A stretch of DNA of 64,000 bases from Thiohalocapsa sp. (GTDB lineage: Bacteria > Pseudomonadota > Gammaproteobacteria > Chromatiales > Chromatiaceae): positions 1 through 64,000 of the forward strand of contig JAIPFF010000022.1 in assembly GCA_021736785.1 (NCBI GenBank). Direction: 5' to 3'. Below the pieces are notes generated by a model. The model was not told where the DNA came from and made no database searches. It worked only from the letters and a program-made list of their open reading frames with translations. Of the stretch, positions 9,868 to 19,437 are shown in pieces. The position numbers and the translations under genes were made by a program. Each line of letters opens with the position of its first letter. Position 1 is the first letter of the stretch.

Positions 9868-9929
9868 GCCGGCAGCTCCTGGCGAGACGAGAGACCCGCG
9901 AGCCGCGGGCAGCGGCGCTCGGCGCCGGG

Positions 9930-11081
9930 CTAAACGCCCGCTTCCGCGCGCATCAGATGAAAGATGTCCGTGATCGCCCCGGGATTCGTGCTCGGCTCCA
10001 CGTTCGACAACAAGCTCGCATCGGAGTCCGGATCATCCGGGTGATAGCCGTGCATACCGGTAATGGGCTTGAGGCCCATGTGGCTCGGCACGATGATCAC
10101 GCCGGGATTGGTCAGAAAGATCAGCTGGCCGTATTGGTCGCCTTCGAAATCGCAGCCGAGCTCCTGCAGTTCTTCGTCCGAGAGGATGCGTCCGTGCGGC
10201 TCCTTCAGCAGCGCTTCGGTGATGGCGTGACGCGCGGACTCGTTCTTGAGCCAGAAACGGCCCATGGTGGAATCGTAGGTGGCGACATAGTCTCGGTCGA
10301 AGACCAGGCCCAGGGCCTCGATGCGCGACATCAGGTCGATATGAGTGTGCACCGTGGCCATGCCGTGGTCCGAGCAGACATGGAGCCTGACCTCGGGATA
10401 GTGAGACTCGGCGACTTCGAGCAGCGAGGTCAGCTCCTGCTCGTACCAGGCCAGCTTCTCGTCCACCAGCGGACTCTCCTTGCCGACCTGGTGCAGCAGC
10501 GCATCCATCGACGCCATGTAGAGGAACGCGAAGCGGATCTCGCCGCGGACGATGTCGGCCTTGAGCGCGGCCAGATTGTTCTCTTCGCTGTCGCGCCAAT
10601 TCGAGACATGGTAGGGGACCCGCTCGCGCTCGAGCAGGTCGAAGATGTTTTCGCCGCGGTTTAGCCCGCCGGGCCGGAACAGATCCTTCTTTTCACAGTA
10701 GTCGAACTTGTCGATGTGCTGGAACGGGATGTTGTATAGCTGAAAGTAACCGGTGAATCCGTAGGCTTTCTTGACGGCCTTGCTGATCTGGTTGCGCACC
10801 CGCCCGCGGTCGACGAGTCCGCTCGGCAGCCAACCGAGCGGCTTCAGCGGCCTGAACGGGGAGGTTTCCGGCGAGTAATAGAAAAATGACCAATGCCGAT
10901 GCTCGCGCGGCGTCAGGCCCGATAGGATCGAGGGCACGCAAGCCGAAGAAAAGCCGAACGTAGAGCGCAGCTTGCGTCGAACCGGCAGCCGATCCTCCAT
11001 AAAGCTACGCCCGCGCAGAACCTCCCAGCCCAATGCATCGATGAAGCATACGATCGAGAGTGTCTGTTGGCTGGACGGCAT
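9930..11081 (-). CDS. alkaline-phosphatase-superfamily phosphodiesterase/pyrophosphatase
   Basis: 383 residues. Metal-site motifs of the type I phosphodiesterase/nucleotide pyrophosphatase group are visible: FIDALGWEVL near the N-terminus, a nucleophile region FGFSSACVPSILSG, HVCSDHGM in the middle and ITGMHGYHPDDPD near the C-terminus. No signal peptide or membrane helix is seen, so it appears cytoplasmic. Relatives often occur in polysaccharide or phosphonate gene clusters and cleave phosphodiesters or sulfate/phosphate esters. The exact substrate is unknown. It stands between the flippase (62 bp away) and the STAS gene (116 bp away), all on the minus strand, so it could be the first effector gene of the partner-switch operon. 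Confidence 0.8.
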   Translation of the reverse strand: MPSSQQTLSIVCFIDALGWEVLRGRSFMEDRLPVRRKLRSTFGFSSACVPSILSGLTPREHRHWSFFYYSPETSPFRPLKPLGWLPSGLVDRGRVRNQISKAVKKAYGFTGYFQLYNIPFQHIDKFDYCEKKDLFRPGGLNRGENIFDLLERERVPYHVSNWRDSEENNLAALKADIVRGEIRFAFLYMASMDALLHQVGKESPLVDEKLAWYEQELTSLLEVAESHYPEVRLHVCSDHGMATVHTHIDLMSRIEALGLVFDRDYVATYDSTMGRFWLKNESARHAITEALLKEPHGRILSDEELQELGCDFEGDQYGQLIFLTNPGVIIVPSHMGLKPITGMHGYHPDDPDSDASLLSNVEPSTNPGAITDIFHLMRAEAGV

Positions 11082-11197
11082 TCGAATGCTGCCTCGGGTG
11101 CTGGCGCGAATACGCGCGGATTCCGGGAGATCGATTTCGCGCGGTTGGTTTTCGGCGCTACGTCGCGTTTATGCCGGGGTCGGTCGCCCCGGCGCGC

Positions 11198-11533
11198 TCA
11201 TGCGAACGCCGCAACCGCGTCGGCCTCGTCGTCGAAAATTTGAAAAACGGTATGCAGGCGCGTCAGCTCGAACAAGGCGCGAATGGTGTCGCTCATGTGC
11301 GCGAGATGGACATCGCCGTTCATCTTGCGTGCTGCCTGCAGGCCAGCGACTACGACCGCCAGCCCGCTCGAGTCCATGAATTCGGTCTGCGAGAGGTTGA
11401 TGACCACGCGGCCGCTGCCCTGTTGAATCACCTGCTTCAGGTCCGAGCGCGCCTCCGCCGCGTTCGCCATGACCAAGCGGTTCGGCAACGCGACGATGTC
11501 GACATTGTTTTCGGTACGGTGTTCGAGTTTCAT
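11198..11533 (-). CDS. STAS-domain anti-sigma factor antagonist (RsbV/SypA-like)
   Basis: 111 residues, a single STAS domain. The motif TEFMDSSGLAVVV contains the serine that is phosphorylated by the partner kinase in RsbV/SpoIIAA. A GGAGA lies 6 nt before the ATG. In partner switching the dephosphorylated form binds the HATPase kinase and releases its other target. It is third in the cluster response-regulator/PP2C, kinase, antagonist, all minus strand, and precedes the polysaccharide-related hydrolase and flippase genes. No sigma factor is encoded nearby, so the output is unknown. Confidence 0.87.
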   Translation of the reverse strand: MKLEHRTENNVDIVALPNRLVMANAAEARSDLKQVIQQGSGRVVINLSQTEFMDSSGLAVVVAGLQAARKMNGDVHLAHMSDTIRALFELTRLHTVFQIFDDEADAVAAFA

Positions 11534-11588
11534 TGCTGTCTCCGGGGACTACAACGCGCATGCGTGGTTGTTGCGGCGAAAAGTACCC

Positions 11589-12020
11589 TTACGCGTCGGA
11601 TAACGCATCCGCCAGCGGGCGGGTGAGGGTGAGTAAGTTCTCGTCATTCACCCGCTCGTAGGATACCTGCGTGAATGCGGCACGAATGATTTGCCACCCG
11701 CGGCCGGAAGTCGCCATCACGTCGGCGGGCGTGCCGGTGGGCAGCGGCAACGGCATCGGTTTGCCGCGATCGCGCAGCTCGATCTTCAGAGAGGTCTCTT
11801 CGTGCGTGCCGGCGATCTTGATCGGCTTGCCTTTCTCGCCCTCGTAGGCGTGCTCGATGATGTTGTTGACCGCTTCGACCACGGCGCAAAGCACGGCCAT
11901 CGCGGCCATGTCTTCGAGACCGGCGGTTCGCGCCAATGTCATCAGTTCTTTCTCCAGCAAGGCATACCACGTCAGGTCTTCCGGGTCGCTTTCGAAATCG
12001 ATTCGCAGAATAGCGGTCAT
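11589..12020 (-). CDS. HATPase serine-kinase/anti-sigma regulator (RsbW-like)
   Basis: 143 residues from the ATG at 12018-12020; an in-frame start 87 bp upstream is less likely because the extension has no recognisable fold. ATP-site boxes of the GHKL superfamily are clear: AVVEAVNNIIEHAYEG (N box), LRDRGKPMPLP (G1) and SGRGWQIIRAAFTQV (G2). Such proteins phosphorylate the STAS partner and hold a sigma factor or another target. The gene lies 55 bp upstream of the STAS gene and about 250 bp downstream of the phosphatase gene, completing a three-part module. Confidence 0.85.
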   Translation of the reverse strand: MTAILRIDFESDPEDLTWYALLEKELMTLARTAGLEDMAAMAVLCAVVEAVNNIIEHAYEGEKGKPIKIAGTHEETSLKIELRDRGKPMPLPLPTGTPADVMATSGRGWQIIRAAFTQVSYERVNDENLLTLTRPLADALSDA

Positions 12021-12266
12021 TGCGGGACTTTCAACGCATGCGTGAACGGCCAAACAGTCGGTCGGCTGCGCGCTCGCGATGCCGATTGCCTCTGCCAGGG
12101 TTTTCAACCGCGTGGAGTCTATCGGCTTTTGCGTCGCTTGTGCATTGGCGCCGGCGACTCGTCAAAGGATCATCGACCAATGCCGGACAGGGGCATTTGC
12201 CCGCACCGAGCACATCGGACCGCTGGGCCGCGCCTGCTCGGCCACTCGCCGCGCGCCCGGCGCCCA

Positions 12267-13589
12267 TCAATCCGCCTGCCGCTCGATGACAAGCACGGAG
12301 ATGTCGTCTTCGAACTCGGTTTCTCCGCGCCAAGCGGTCACGCTGCGGCGTAATTCTTCGGCCATTTCCGCCGCCGTACAATGCCGATGGCGGACCAGAA
12401 GCGACTGGAAATGGTCGATGTCGAAAGCCTGCCCGTCGGCGTTGAAGCAGTCCGTGATGCCATCCGAATAGGTAATCAGCCGATCGCCCGGATAGAGCCG
12501 GAAGCGCTGGGCCTCGTATTGCGCTGCTTCGAACATGCCCACCGGCAAGCCGCCGGCCGTAAGGCTCTCGACGCTGCCGTCGCTGCGCAGCAGCATCGGC
12601 TGAGGATGGCCGGCGGAGGCAAGCCGCCCTTCGCCGGTATATTTGTCGAGCACGCCATAGACGACCGTGGCGTAGTTGGTGACCTCGCCGTCGGGGCTGC
12701 AAAGCTCGTGATTCAGCGTCGTCAGAAAGTCCGCGGGTACCAAATAATCACCGGCGGGCGTACCGACGCCGGTATGCGGCACCAGCGAGCGGCTGAGACT
12801 GGTCGAAAGCAGGGCGGCGGGAATGCCGTGGCCGGAGACGTCGAGGTGATAGAAGCCCACTTCCTCCTGCGAGACCGGGAAAAAGTGAAAGCTGTCGCCG
12901 GAAATCTTCGCCGCCGGCAGGAACAGCCAGCCGGCGCACAGGGGCGCGATACTGTCGTCGGAGACGGGCAGCGATTCGCGTTGAATACGCGCCGCTGCAG
13001 CAAGGTCGTTCTGAATTTGCGTGTAGGCGCGGTCGAGCTCGTCGTGGTGCTCTTGCAGGCGCCGGTTCTGCTCCGCCAGCGTCTCCTCCAGTCCGAGGAT
13101 ACGCACGCCGACCTGCAGGCGCGCACGCAGCACCTGTGCATCGAACGGCTTGCCGACGAAGTCATCGGCGCCGGAATCGAGCCCGTAGACCAGGTCGGTG
13201 TCCTCGGTGCGCCCGGTCAGCAGCATGACGTAGACGTAGTGCCCGAAATCCTCGCGACGAATCGCGGCGCAAACCTCGGGCCCCGACATGCCGTCCATCA
13301 TCCAGTCGCAAATGACCAGCCGAATGCCGCCCTGGCGCATCCGTTCCAGGCCCTCCGCACCGTTGCTCGCGAGTACCGCTTCGTAGCCCCACTTGCGCAA
13401 CAGCGCACGCACGTAGATGCGCACGTCCGGCGCATCGTCGATCACAAGCACCTGCAGTGTCTGGGTCAACATCGACGCGCGCTGCACGCGGCCGCTGTTC
13501 GGCGCATCGTCGCGAGTACGGTCGGGCTCTGGCATTGTCGAATCCGGCATTGAAGCGTTGCCTGTCGGGCTCTGTTTTTTCTCGCGCAT
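12267..13589 (-). CDS. response regulator fused to PP2C (SpoIIE/RsbU) phosphatase
   Basis: Up to 440 residues; the true start may be an ATG nearer 13469, just before LQVLVIDDAPDVR, since none of the candidate starts has a strong ribosome site. A receiver domain (phospho-acceptor Asp in LVICDWMMDG, Lys in GKPFDAQ) is followed by a coiled-coil linker around EQNRRLQEHHDELDRAYTQI and a PPM-type phosphatase domain with SGDSFHFF, DVSGHGIPAA, YSDGITD and EDDISVLV supplying metal-binding aspartates. It should dephosphorylate the STAS protein encoded two genes on, in response to phosphorelay input. The cognate histidine kinase is not in the window. HsbR of Pseudomonas and SypE of Vibrio are functional parallels. 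Confidence 0.88.
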   Translation of the reverse strand: MREKKQSPTGNASMPDSTMPEPDRTRDDAPNSGRVQRASMLTQTLQVLVIDDAPDVRIYVRALLRKWGYEAVLASNGAEGLERMRQGGIRLVICDWMMDGMSGPEVCAAIRREDFGHYVYVMLLTGRTEDTDLVYGLDSGADDFVGKPFDAQVLRARLQVGVRILGLEETLAEQNRRLQEHHDELDRAYTQIQNDLAAAARIQRESLPVSDDSIAPLCAGWLFLPAAKISGDSFHFFPVSQEEVGFYHLDVSGHGIPAALLSTSLSRSLVPHTGVGTPAGDYLVPADFLTTLNHELCSPDGEVTNYATVVYGVLDKYTGEGRLASAGHPQPMLLRSDGSVESLTAGGLPVGMFEAAQYEAQRFRLYPGDRLITYSDGITDCFNADGQAFDIDHFQSLLVRHRHCTAAEMAEELRRSVTAWRGETEFEDDISVLVIERQAD

Positions 13590-13925
13590 CGGCCACGGCG
13601 GCGCGGGGGAGGACTCGATGCCGTTGCCGCGCAGCAGGCGATTCTACCGTCACGACGGCCGTGGGTGCGCCTGCAGACTTGCACCGATCCAAGCGCGGCC
13701 CGGCAGCCGGGCCGCGCCGGTTCTGCTTGGCATTGGCGGGCCGGCCGAACGTGCGCGGCCGTCGTACGCGGCGTATTGACCTAATGATGTCCACAAAGCG
13801 CTGCGCACACTGTGACAATCATCTCAGACTTGCTCGCGCCATCGACAAAAATCGACGATCGAAGGATGATGCACGCGGGCCGGCGCGCGGCGCTCCGGCG
13901 TCTGAATTCCACTTGCGGAGTCTAC
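13590..13925. other. divergent intergenic region between the phosphatase regulator and gmhA
   Basis: About 336 bp (more if the regulator starts later). It must hold promoters for both directions. I see an AT-richer stretch with TTGACC at 13776-13781 and GACAAT near 13812, but they are not at a standard spacing. GGAG at 13917-13920 is the ribosome site of gmhA. No hairpin with a T run and no small gene was recognised. Confidence 0.4.
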
Positions 13926-14504
13926 ATGCAGAGATCCATCGGCGATGTGCTAACCGAACATATCGCGGTGATCCGTGGCCTCGACGCACTGGTGCCGGAT
14001 ATCGAACGGCTCGCGGACCGCTGCCATGCATCCCTCGCCGCGGGCGGGCGGGTGTTCTGGATGGGCAACGGCGGTAGCGCCGCCGACAGCCAGCACTTGG
14101 CCGCCGAATTGGTCGGACGTTTCGAGCGCGAGCGCCCGGGCCTGGCGTCGATCGCGTTGACGACCGACAGCTCCATACTGACCTCGGTTGCCAACGATTA
14201 CGGCTTCGAGGCGGTCTTCGCGCGCCAGGTCGAGGCCCTCTGCCGGCCCGGCGACGTCTTGGTCGGCCTGTCCACGTCGGGCAACAGTCCGAATGTGCTG
14301 CTTGCCATGCAGACGGCCGAAAGCTTGGGCGTTTTTCGCGCCGGCATGACCGGCGAAGGCGGCGGCAAGCTCGCCGCGCAGTGCGAGTTGTGCCTGCGCG
14401 TGCCTTCGCGCAGCACCGCGCGCGTTCAGGAGGCGCATATCGTGGTGGGACACCTGCTTTGCGATCTGGTCGAGGCCCGGGTCGCGGGCTTGGCCGCGGA
14501 TTGA
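13926..14504 (+). CDS. gmhA: phosphoheptose isomerase
   Basis: 192 residues from the ATG at 13926, which has GGAG five bases upstream. A single SIS domain is seen: FWMGNGGSAADSQHLAAELVGRF binds the sugar phosphate, and VGLSTSGNSPNVL is the second phosphate loop; a late E/H pair occurs in VQEAHIVVGH. The enzyme turns sedoheptulose 7-phosphate into D-glycero-D-manno-heptose 7-phosphate, first step to ADP-heptose for the LPS inner core. hldE follows after 9 bp, so the pathway is nearly complete here (gmhB not seen). Confidence 0.93.
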   Translation: MQRSIGDVLTEHIAVIRGLDALVPDIERLADRCHASLAAGGRVFWMGNGGSAADSQHLAAELVGRFERERPGLASIALTTDSSILTSVANDYGFEAVFARQVEALCRPGDVLVGLSTSGNSPNVLLAMQTAESLGVFRAGMTGEGGGKLAAQCELCLRVPSRSTARVQEAHIVVGHLLCDLVEARVAGLAAD

Positions 14505-14513
14505 GGGGCAACC

Positions 14514-16004
14514 GTGTTTCAGGATCCTCATGCGGTCGGCCAAGCGGTCCAATCCGGCTTCTCGGGCCGCCGCATCTTGGTGGTCGGCGATCTGATGCTC
14601 GACCGCTACCTCTGGGGCGACGTCAAACGCATCTCTCCCGAGGCCCCGGTGCCTGTGCTGCACCTGAGCCGCGAGAGCGCGGTGGCCGGCGGTGCGGCCA
14701 ACGTCGCCCGTAACCTGGTCGGTCTCGGGCTGGATGTCCGGCTCGCCGGTGTCACCGGCGATGACGCCGAGCGTCGCCTTCTGCTGGAACTGCTTGCGGA
14801 GCAGGGCATCGGCACCGACGCAGTGCTGGCGCTCGGCGAGCGCCCGACGACGACGAAGACGCGCGTGGTCGGCAATCATCAGCAAATGCTGCGTATCGAT
14901 GCCGAGCGCAGCGCGCCGATCGCCACGGATGTCGCCGAGGCGCTGCTGGCCGCAGTCGGGCCGGCACTGTCGGATGCGCGGATCTTGGTGCTCTCGGACT
15001 ACGCCAAAGGGGTTCTGACGCCGACGCTTTGCGCACGCCTGATCGCGGCGGCCCGCGCCCGCGGCGTGCCGGTGCTGGTCGACCCCAAGGGGACCGACTT
15101 CGCACGCTATCGGGACGCGACGCTGATCACGCCGAACCGCGTCGAGCTGGCTGCCGCCGTCGGCGCCGATGCCGACGACCTGGACGCACTGTTGGACGCC
15201 GCCGCTGCCATGCGCGACGGGCTCGGGCTGGAGCGGCTCGTGCTCACGCTCGGCGACCTCGGTATGGCCGTCGCCGATGCCGCCGGTCTGCGGCGTATAC
15301 CGGCGCTCGCGCGCGAGGTGTTCGACGTCTCGGGCGCCGGCGACACGGTGATCGCCGCCATTGCGGCGGGCATGGCCGCGCGGCTGGATTTCGCCGACAC
15401 CGTCCACCTGGCCAATCTCGCCGCCGGCGTCGTCGTCGGCAAGGTGGGCACGGCGGCCATCGCGCGCGCCGAGCTGGCCGCCGCCGTGGCGGGCGAATCG
15501 GCGCTGGAGCAGGCGGCCAAGATCGCCCCCCCCGAGGAGATCGCCGCGCGCATCGAAGAATGGCGCGGCAACGGCGAGCGGGTTGTCTTCACCAATGGCT
15601 GCTTCGACTTGCTGCATGTCGGCCACGTCACCTATCTCGAGCGCGCGCGCCGTTACGGTCAGCGGCTGGTGGTGGGCCTCAATACCGATCGCTCGGTGCG
15701 CGCGCTCAAAGGCCCGTCCCGTCCGCTGATCGCAGAGGACGACCGCGCGCGGGTGCTCGCGGCGCTGGCCGCCGTGGATGCTGTCGTTCTGTTCGACGAG
15801 GACACGCCCCTCGGCCTGATCCAGGCGCTGCGCCCGGACGTGCTTGCCAAGGGCGCCGACTACCGCGAAGACGATGTCGTCGGCGCCGCCGAGGTCAAGG
15901 CCCGCGGCGGTCAAGTGGTGCTGGTGCCGCTGGTGGATGACCGCAGCACCAGCGGCATCATCGCCCGCATGCAGCCATCGCCGGATTCGGAGAAAGAGGC
16001 ATGA
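14514..16004 (+). CDS. hldE: bifunctional heptose 7-phosphate kinase / heptose 1-phosphate adenylyltransferase
   Basis: 496 residues with a GTG start. Residues ~15-320 are a ribokinase-fold kinase (ILVVGDLMLDRYLWGDV at the start; DVSGAGDTVIAAIAAG with the catalytic Asp). Residues ~350-490 are a nucleotidyltransferase with FTNGCFDLLHVGHVTYLERA, giving the HxGH signature. Together they make ADP-D-glycero-D-manno-heptose in the cytoplasm. Length fits E. coli HldE (477 aa). The stop overlaps the next gene by 4 bp (ATGA). Confidence 0.95.
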   Translation: MFQDPHAVGQAVQSGFSGRRILVVGDLMLDRYLWGDVKRISPEAPVPVLHLSRESAVAGGAANVARNLVGLGLDVRLAGVTGDDAERRLLLELLAEQGIGTDAVLALGERPTTTKTRVVGNHQQMLRIDAERSAPIATDVAEALLAAVGPALSDARILVLSDYAKGVLTPTLCARLIAAARARGVPVLVDPKGTDFARYRDATLITPNRVELAAAVGADADDLDALLDAAAAMRDGLGLERLVLTLGDLGMAVADAAGLRRIPALAREVFDVSGAGDTVIAAIAAGMAARLDFADTVHLANLAAGVVVGKVGTAAIARAELAAAVAGESALEQAAKIAPPEEIAARIEEWRGNGERVVFTNGCFDLLHVGHVTYLERARRYGQRLVVGLNTDRSVRALKGPSRPLIAEDDRARVLAALAAVDAVVLFDEDTPLGLIQALRPDVLAKGADYREDDVVGAAEVKARGGQVVLVPLVDDRSTSGIIARMQPSPDSEKEA

Positions 16005-16792
16005 ACTGCCCCAAATGCGGTGCGGACCAACCCGACGGCGGCGCGATCTGTTCCGCCTGCGGCGTGGTGTACGAGAAATACTGGAAATATCACCCGCGGC
16101 CGGGGCAGGAGGGGCACAACGTGTCGGTCGCTGCCGCCGCCGATGACGCGTCCGCCGGCGCTGTCGCGGCAGCGCCATCGGCGCCATGGCGCGAGCTGAT
16201 TCTGCCGAGCGACATCCGGGCGGACCCGGTCGCGGCTTGGGCGCGCGGCGTCCTGCTGATCGTCATCACCGTCTGGGGTCTCGGACTGATCGGCGCGTCG
16301 GTGGAGAGCAACGCGGCCGGCAAGTCGGTGCTGCACCTGGTGAATCTGCCTTTCCACGAGGCCGGTCACGTGCTTTTCAGCCCTTTCGGGGATTTCATCG
16401 GATCCTTGGGGGGTACGCTCGGCCAACTGCTGATGCCGCTGATTTGCCTCGGCGTGCTGCTGATCAAGACCCGCGATCCCTTCGGCGCCTCGGTTGCGCT
16501 CTGGTGGCTCGGCCAGAACTTTCTCGATATCGCGCCCTATATCAACGACGCCCGCGCCGGTCAGCTGCCGCTGATCGGCGGCAATTTCGGCCATTCATCT
16601 CCCTATGGCTTCCACGACTGGGAGTATCTGCTCACGGAAACCGGGCTGCTGCGCATGGATCACACGCTGGCGCAGGCAAGCCACTTGCTGGGCTCCGCGA
16701 TCATGCTGCTTGCGATCGGCTGGGGCGCCACGCTGGTCTACCGCCAGCTCACCGCGGACAATCACCGCCGCACCCCGCATCGGCACCGCTGA
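16001..16792 (+). CDS. membrane protein with N-terminal zinc ribbon and HEAGH motif (M50-like)
   Basis: 263 residues. The first 25 residues carry two CxxC pairs (CPKCG, CSACG) like a zinc-ribbon. A low-complexity Ala linker follows, then about four membrane helices. The second hydrophobic region opens with LPFHEAGHVLFSPFG, the HExxH zinc-protease signature in the membrane setting typical of site-2 proteases, and WWLGQNFLDIAPYIND supplies a possible third ligand Asp. Homologues are usually annotated as hypothetical or M50-related. It is translationally coupled to hldE (ATGA overlap), suggesting a link to envelope biogenesis, but no substrate can be proposed. Confidence 0.7.
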   Translation: MNCPKCGADQPDGGAICSACGVVYEKYWKYHPRPGQEGHNVSVAAAADDASAGAVAAAPSAPWRELILPSDIRADPVAAWARGVLLIVITVWGLGLIGASVESNAAGKSVLHLVNLPFHEAGHVLFSPFGDFIGSLGGTLGQLLMPLICLGVLLIKTRDPFGASVALWWLGQNFLDIAPYINDARAGQLPLIGGNFGHSSPYGFHDWEYLLTETGLLRMDHTLAQASHLLGSAIMLLAIGWGATLVYRQLTADNHRRTPHRHR

Positions 16793-16988
16793 GCGGACCG
16801 CCCGGACTCGGGCTACGGCCCGGCGCAAACCCGCCCCGGAACCTCTGCCGCCCGGAACTCCTGCCGCCCGAGGTCCCCTGGCGCGCGCGGCCCGGGCAGT
16901 GCGGGCTTTCGGCCCCGCTCGACGTCGCGGCCGAGGGCGCGACGGCGCGCGCGCCGAGGCGCACGACCCGGCGCCCACGAGCGCACCC

Positions 16989-19397
16989 TCAGGCGGTTCG
17001 GATCGGCTTGCTCTTCGCGGTCTTGAACAGCAGCGGGACAACGTCGACAAAGCGGCTCGCGAAATGAACGTCTAGCCCTTTGCGAATATGCTCGGGGACC
17101 TCTTCGAACTCGCCCCGGTTGTCCTCGGGGAGGATGATTTCCTTGATGCCGGCACGGCGCGCGGCGATCAGCTTCTCGCGCACGCCGCCGATGGGAAACA
17201 CTTCGCCGGTGAGCGTCAACTCGCCGGTCATCGCAATCTGGCGCACCGGCTCGTCGCGGGCCAGCGACAGCAGCGCCGAGGCCATCGTGATGCCGGCGGA
17301 CGGGCCATCCTTCGGTGTTGCGCCCGCCGGCACGTGCAGATGCACGAAGGCCTTCTCGAAAAAGCCCGGATCGGTGCCGAACTCGTAGGCGTGGCTGACG
17401 ATGTAGCCGTAGGCGATATCGGCGGACTCGCGCATCACTTCGCCCAGTTGTCCGGTCAACTTGAAGCCCCGGGCGTACTCATGCGTGCGCACGGCCTCGA
17501 TCGACAGCGTTGCCCCTCCCATGGCGGTCCAGGCGAGGCCGGTGACCACGCCCGGTCCGGAGAGCTTGCGCTCGTCGCGGAACACCGGGCTGCCCAGATA
17601 CTCGCGCAGATCATCGGTGCTGACCTTGATCGGCAGCTCCGCGTGCTCGAGCAGCTTGACTGCCGACTTGCGCACGATCTTGCCGAGCTGCTTCTCGAGC
17701 CGGCGCACGCCCGCGTCCCGCGCATAGCCCTCGATCAGGGCGCGCAGCGTCTTGGTGTCGACCTTGACCGCGCCCTTATCGAGGCCGGCGCGCTCGATCT
17801 GGCGCGGCAGCAGGTATTTCTTCGCGATCTGCAGCTTTTCGTTGGCGATATAGCCCGACAGCTGGATGATCTCCATGCGGTCGAGCAGCGGCCCCGGAAT
17901 GGTATCCGTTTGATTCGCCGTGCAGACGAACAGCACCTTCGACAAGTCGAAGCGCAGGTCGAGGTAGTGGTCGAGGAAGTCCACGTTCTGCTCCGGGTCC
18001 AGGACCTCCAGCAGGGCGGAGGCCGGGTCGCCATGGTAGCTCGCGCCGATCTTGTCCATCTCATCGAGCATGATGACCGGGTTCTCGGTGCCGGCGTCCT
18101 TCATTGCCTGAATGAACTTGCCCGGCATGGCGCCGATGTAGGTGCGCCGGTGGCCCTTGATTTCGGCCTCGTCACGGATGCCGCCGACGGAGAAACGGTA
18201 GAAGCGCCTGCCCACGGCGTCGGCGATGGATCGCCCGATCGAGGTCTTGCCGACGCCGGGCGGGCCGACCAGCAGGATGATGGAGCCCGCGATCTCGCCC
18301 TTGTGGATGCCGACGGCGAGGAATTCGAGGATGCGCTGCTTGACGTCGTCGAGGCCGTAATGATCGCGATCGAGGATGCGCCGGGCCCGTTTTAGATCCA
18401 GCTTGTCCGGGGAATGCCGGCCCCAGGGCAATAACGTGATCCAGTCCAGATAGTTGCGGGTGACCGCATACTCCGGCGACCCGGTCTCGAGGATGGACAT
18501 CTTGTCCAGCTCGTCGTCGACGCGCTTTTTCGCCTCGTCGCTCAACGTCAGCTTGGCGACGCGCTCGCGGAACTTGTCCATCTCGGCGGTGCGGTCGTCC
18601 TTGGCGATGCCGAGCTCTTTCTGGATGGCCTTGAGTTGCTCTCGCAGGAAAAACTCGCGCTGCTGCTTCTGCATCCGCTCCTCAACGGAGGCGCGAATCT
18701 GCTGCTGGGCGCGCGCCAGCTCGAGCTCGTTGTTGAGCAGCACCAGCACCTTCTCCATGCGCTTCATCAGCGGCACCGCCTCCAGCACCTCCTGCAGCTG
18801 CTCCTTGCTGGATGTGGTGAGGCTGGCGGCGAAGTCGGCCAGATGGGACGGATCGTCGGGTCCGAAGCGGTCGAGGAACATGCGCAGCTCCTCGACATAG
18901 AGGGGATTGAGCGGCAGTAACTCCTTGATGGTGTTGATCACCGCCATCGCATAGGCCTTGACCTCGGACTCGGGCTCATGCCGTGGCTCGGGCAGGTATT
19001 CGACCCGCGCCGAGTAAGGGATCTCGCGGGAGACGAAACGATCGATGCGAAAGCGCTGAAGGCATTCCACAAGCACCTGCAGCTTGCCGTCGTCCTCGTT
19101 GACCCGGTGCACCCGGCAGGCCGTGCCGACTTCGAAGAAATCCTCCGCCGTCGCCGCTTCCGATGTCTCGGAGCGGCTCAGAGCAACGCCGAGAATCTTG
19201 TGCTCCGTTTCGCCCACCGCGCGGATCGTGCTGCGCCAGTGCTCGGCATCCATCAGCAGCGGCACGGCCTGTCCGGGAAAGAACGGGCGCGACGCCACCG
19301 GCAGCATCGCAATCAGCGCCGGCAACACCTCGTTGGCCCTCGCCAGAGCGCTCTGTTCCGGCTCGTCGCTTTCGGGCCGCGTCGCGGTATCGTTCAT
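16989..19397 (-). CDS. lon: ATP-dependent protease La
   Basis: 802 residues, typical Lon-A length. N-terminal substrate-binding LON domain to ~215, coiled coil ~220-270, AAA+ module with Walker A GPPGVGKT at 378-385 and Walker [10 protein letters not shown] at ~441, and the Ser-Lys protease domain with Ser700 in [10 protein letters not shown] and Lys742 in [10 protein letters not shown]. It degrades misfolded and regulatory proteins in the cytoplasm. GGGAG lies upstream of the ATG. The nearest upstream gene is rsmA on the same strand, 61 bp away; a heat-shock-like promoter is proposed separately. This is not the usual clpX-lon-hupB context. Confidence 0.96.
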   Translation of the reverse strand: MNDTATRPESDEPEQSALARANEVLPALIAMLPVASRPFFPGQAVPLLMDAEHWRSTIRAVGETEHKILGVALSRSETSEAATAEDFFEVGTACRVHRVNEDDGKLQVLVECLQRFRIDRFVSREIPYSARVEYLPEPRHEPESEVKAYAMAVINTIKELLPLNPLYVEELRMFLDRFGPDDPSHLADFAASLTTSSKEQLQEVLEAVPLMKRMEKVLVLLNNELELARAQQQIRASVEERMQKQQREFFLREQLKAIQKELGIAKDDRTAEMDKFRERVAKLTLSDEAKKRVDDELDKMSILETGSPEYAVTRNYLDWITLLPWGRHSPDKLDLKRARRILDRDHYGLDDVKQRILEFLAVGIHKGEIAGSIILLVGPPGVGKTSIGRSIADAVGRRFYRFSVGGIRDEAEIKGHRRTYIGAMPGKFIQAMKDAGTENPVIMLDEMDKIGASYHGDPASALLEVLDPEQNVDFLDHYLDLRFDLSKVLFVCTANQTDTIPGPLLDRMEIIQLSGYIANEKLQIAKKYLLPRQIERAGLDKGAVKVDTKTLRALIEGYARDAGVRRLEKQLGKIVRKSAVKLLEHAELPIKVSTDDLREYLGSPVFRDERKLSGPGVVTGLAWTAMGGATLSIEAVRTHEYARGFKLTGQLGEVMRESADIAYGYIVSHAYEFGTDPGFFEKAFVHLHVPAGATPKDGPSAGITMASALLSLARDEPVRQIAMTGELTLTGEVFPIGGVREKLIAARRAGIKEIILPEDNRGEFEEVPEHIRKGLDVHFASRFVDVVPLLFKTAKSKPIRTA

Positions 19398-19437
19398 AGC
19401 TGCTCTCCCGTCGATACTCGGTCAAATGCCCGATGAA

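Noticed and set aside
13950-16187. Long minus-strand frame of about 745 codons
   Set aside because: Antisense to gmhA and hldE; its sequence is His/Arg/Gln-rich shadow text typical of high-GC genes, with no domain.
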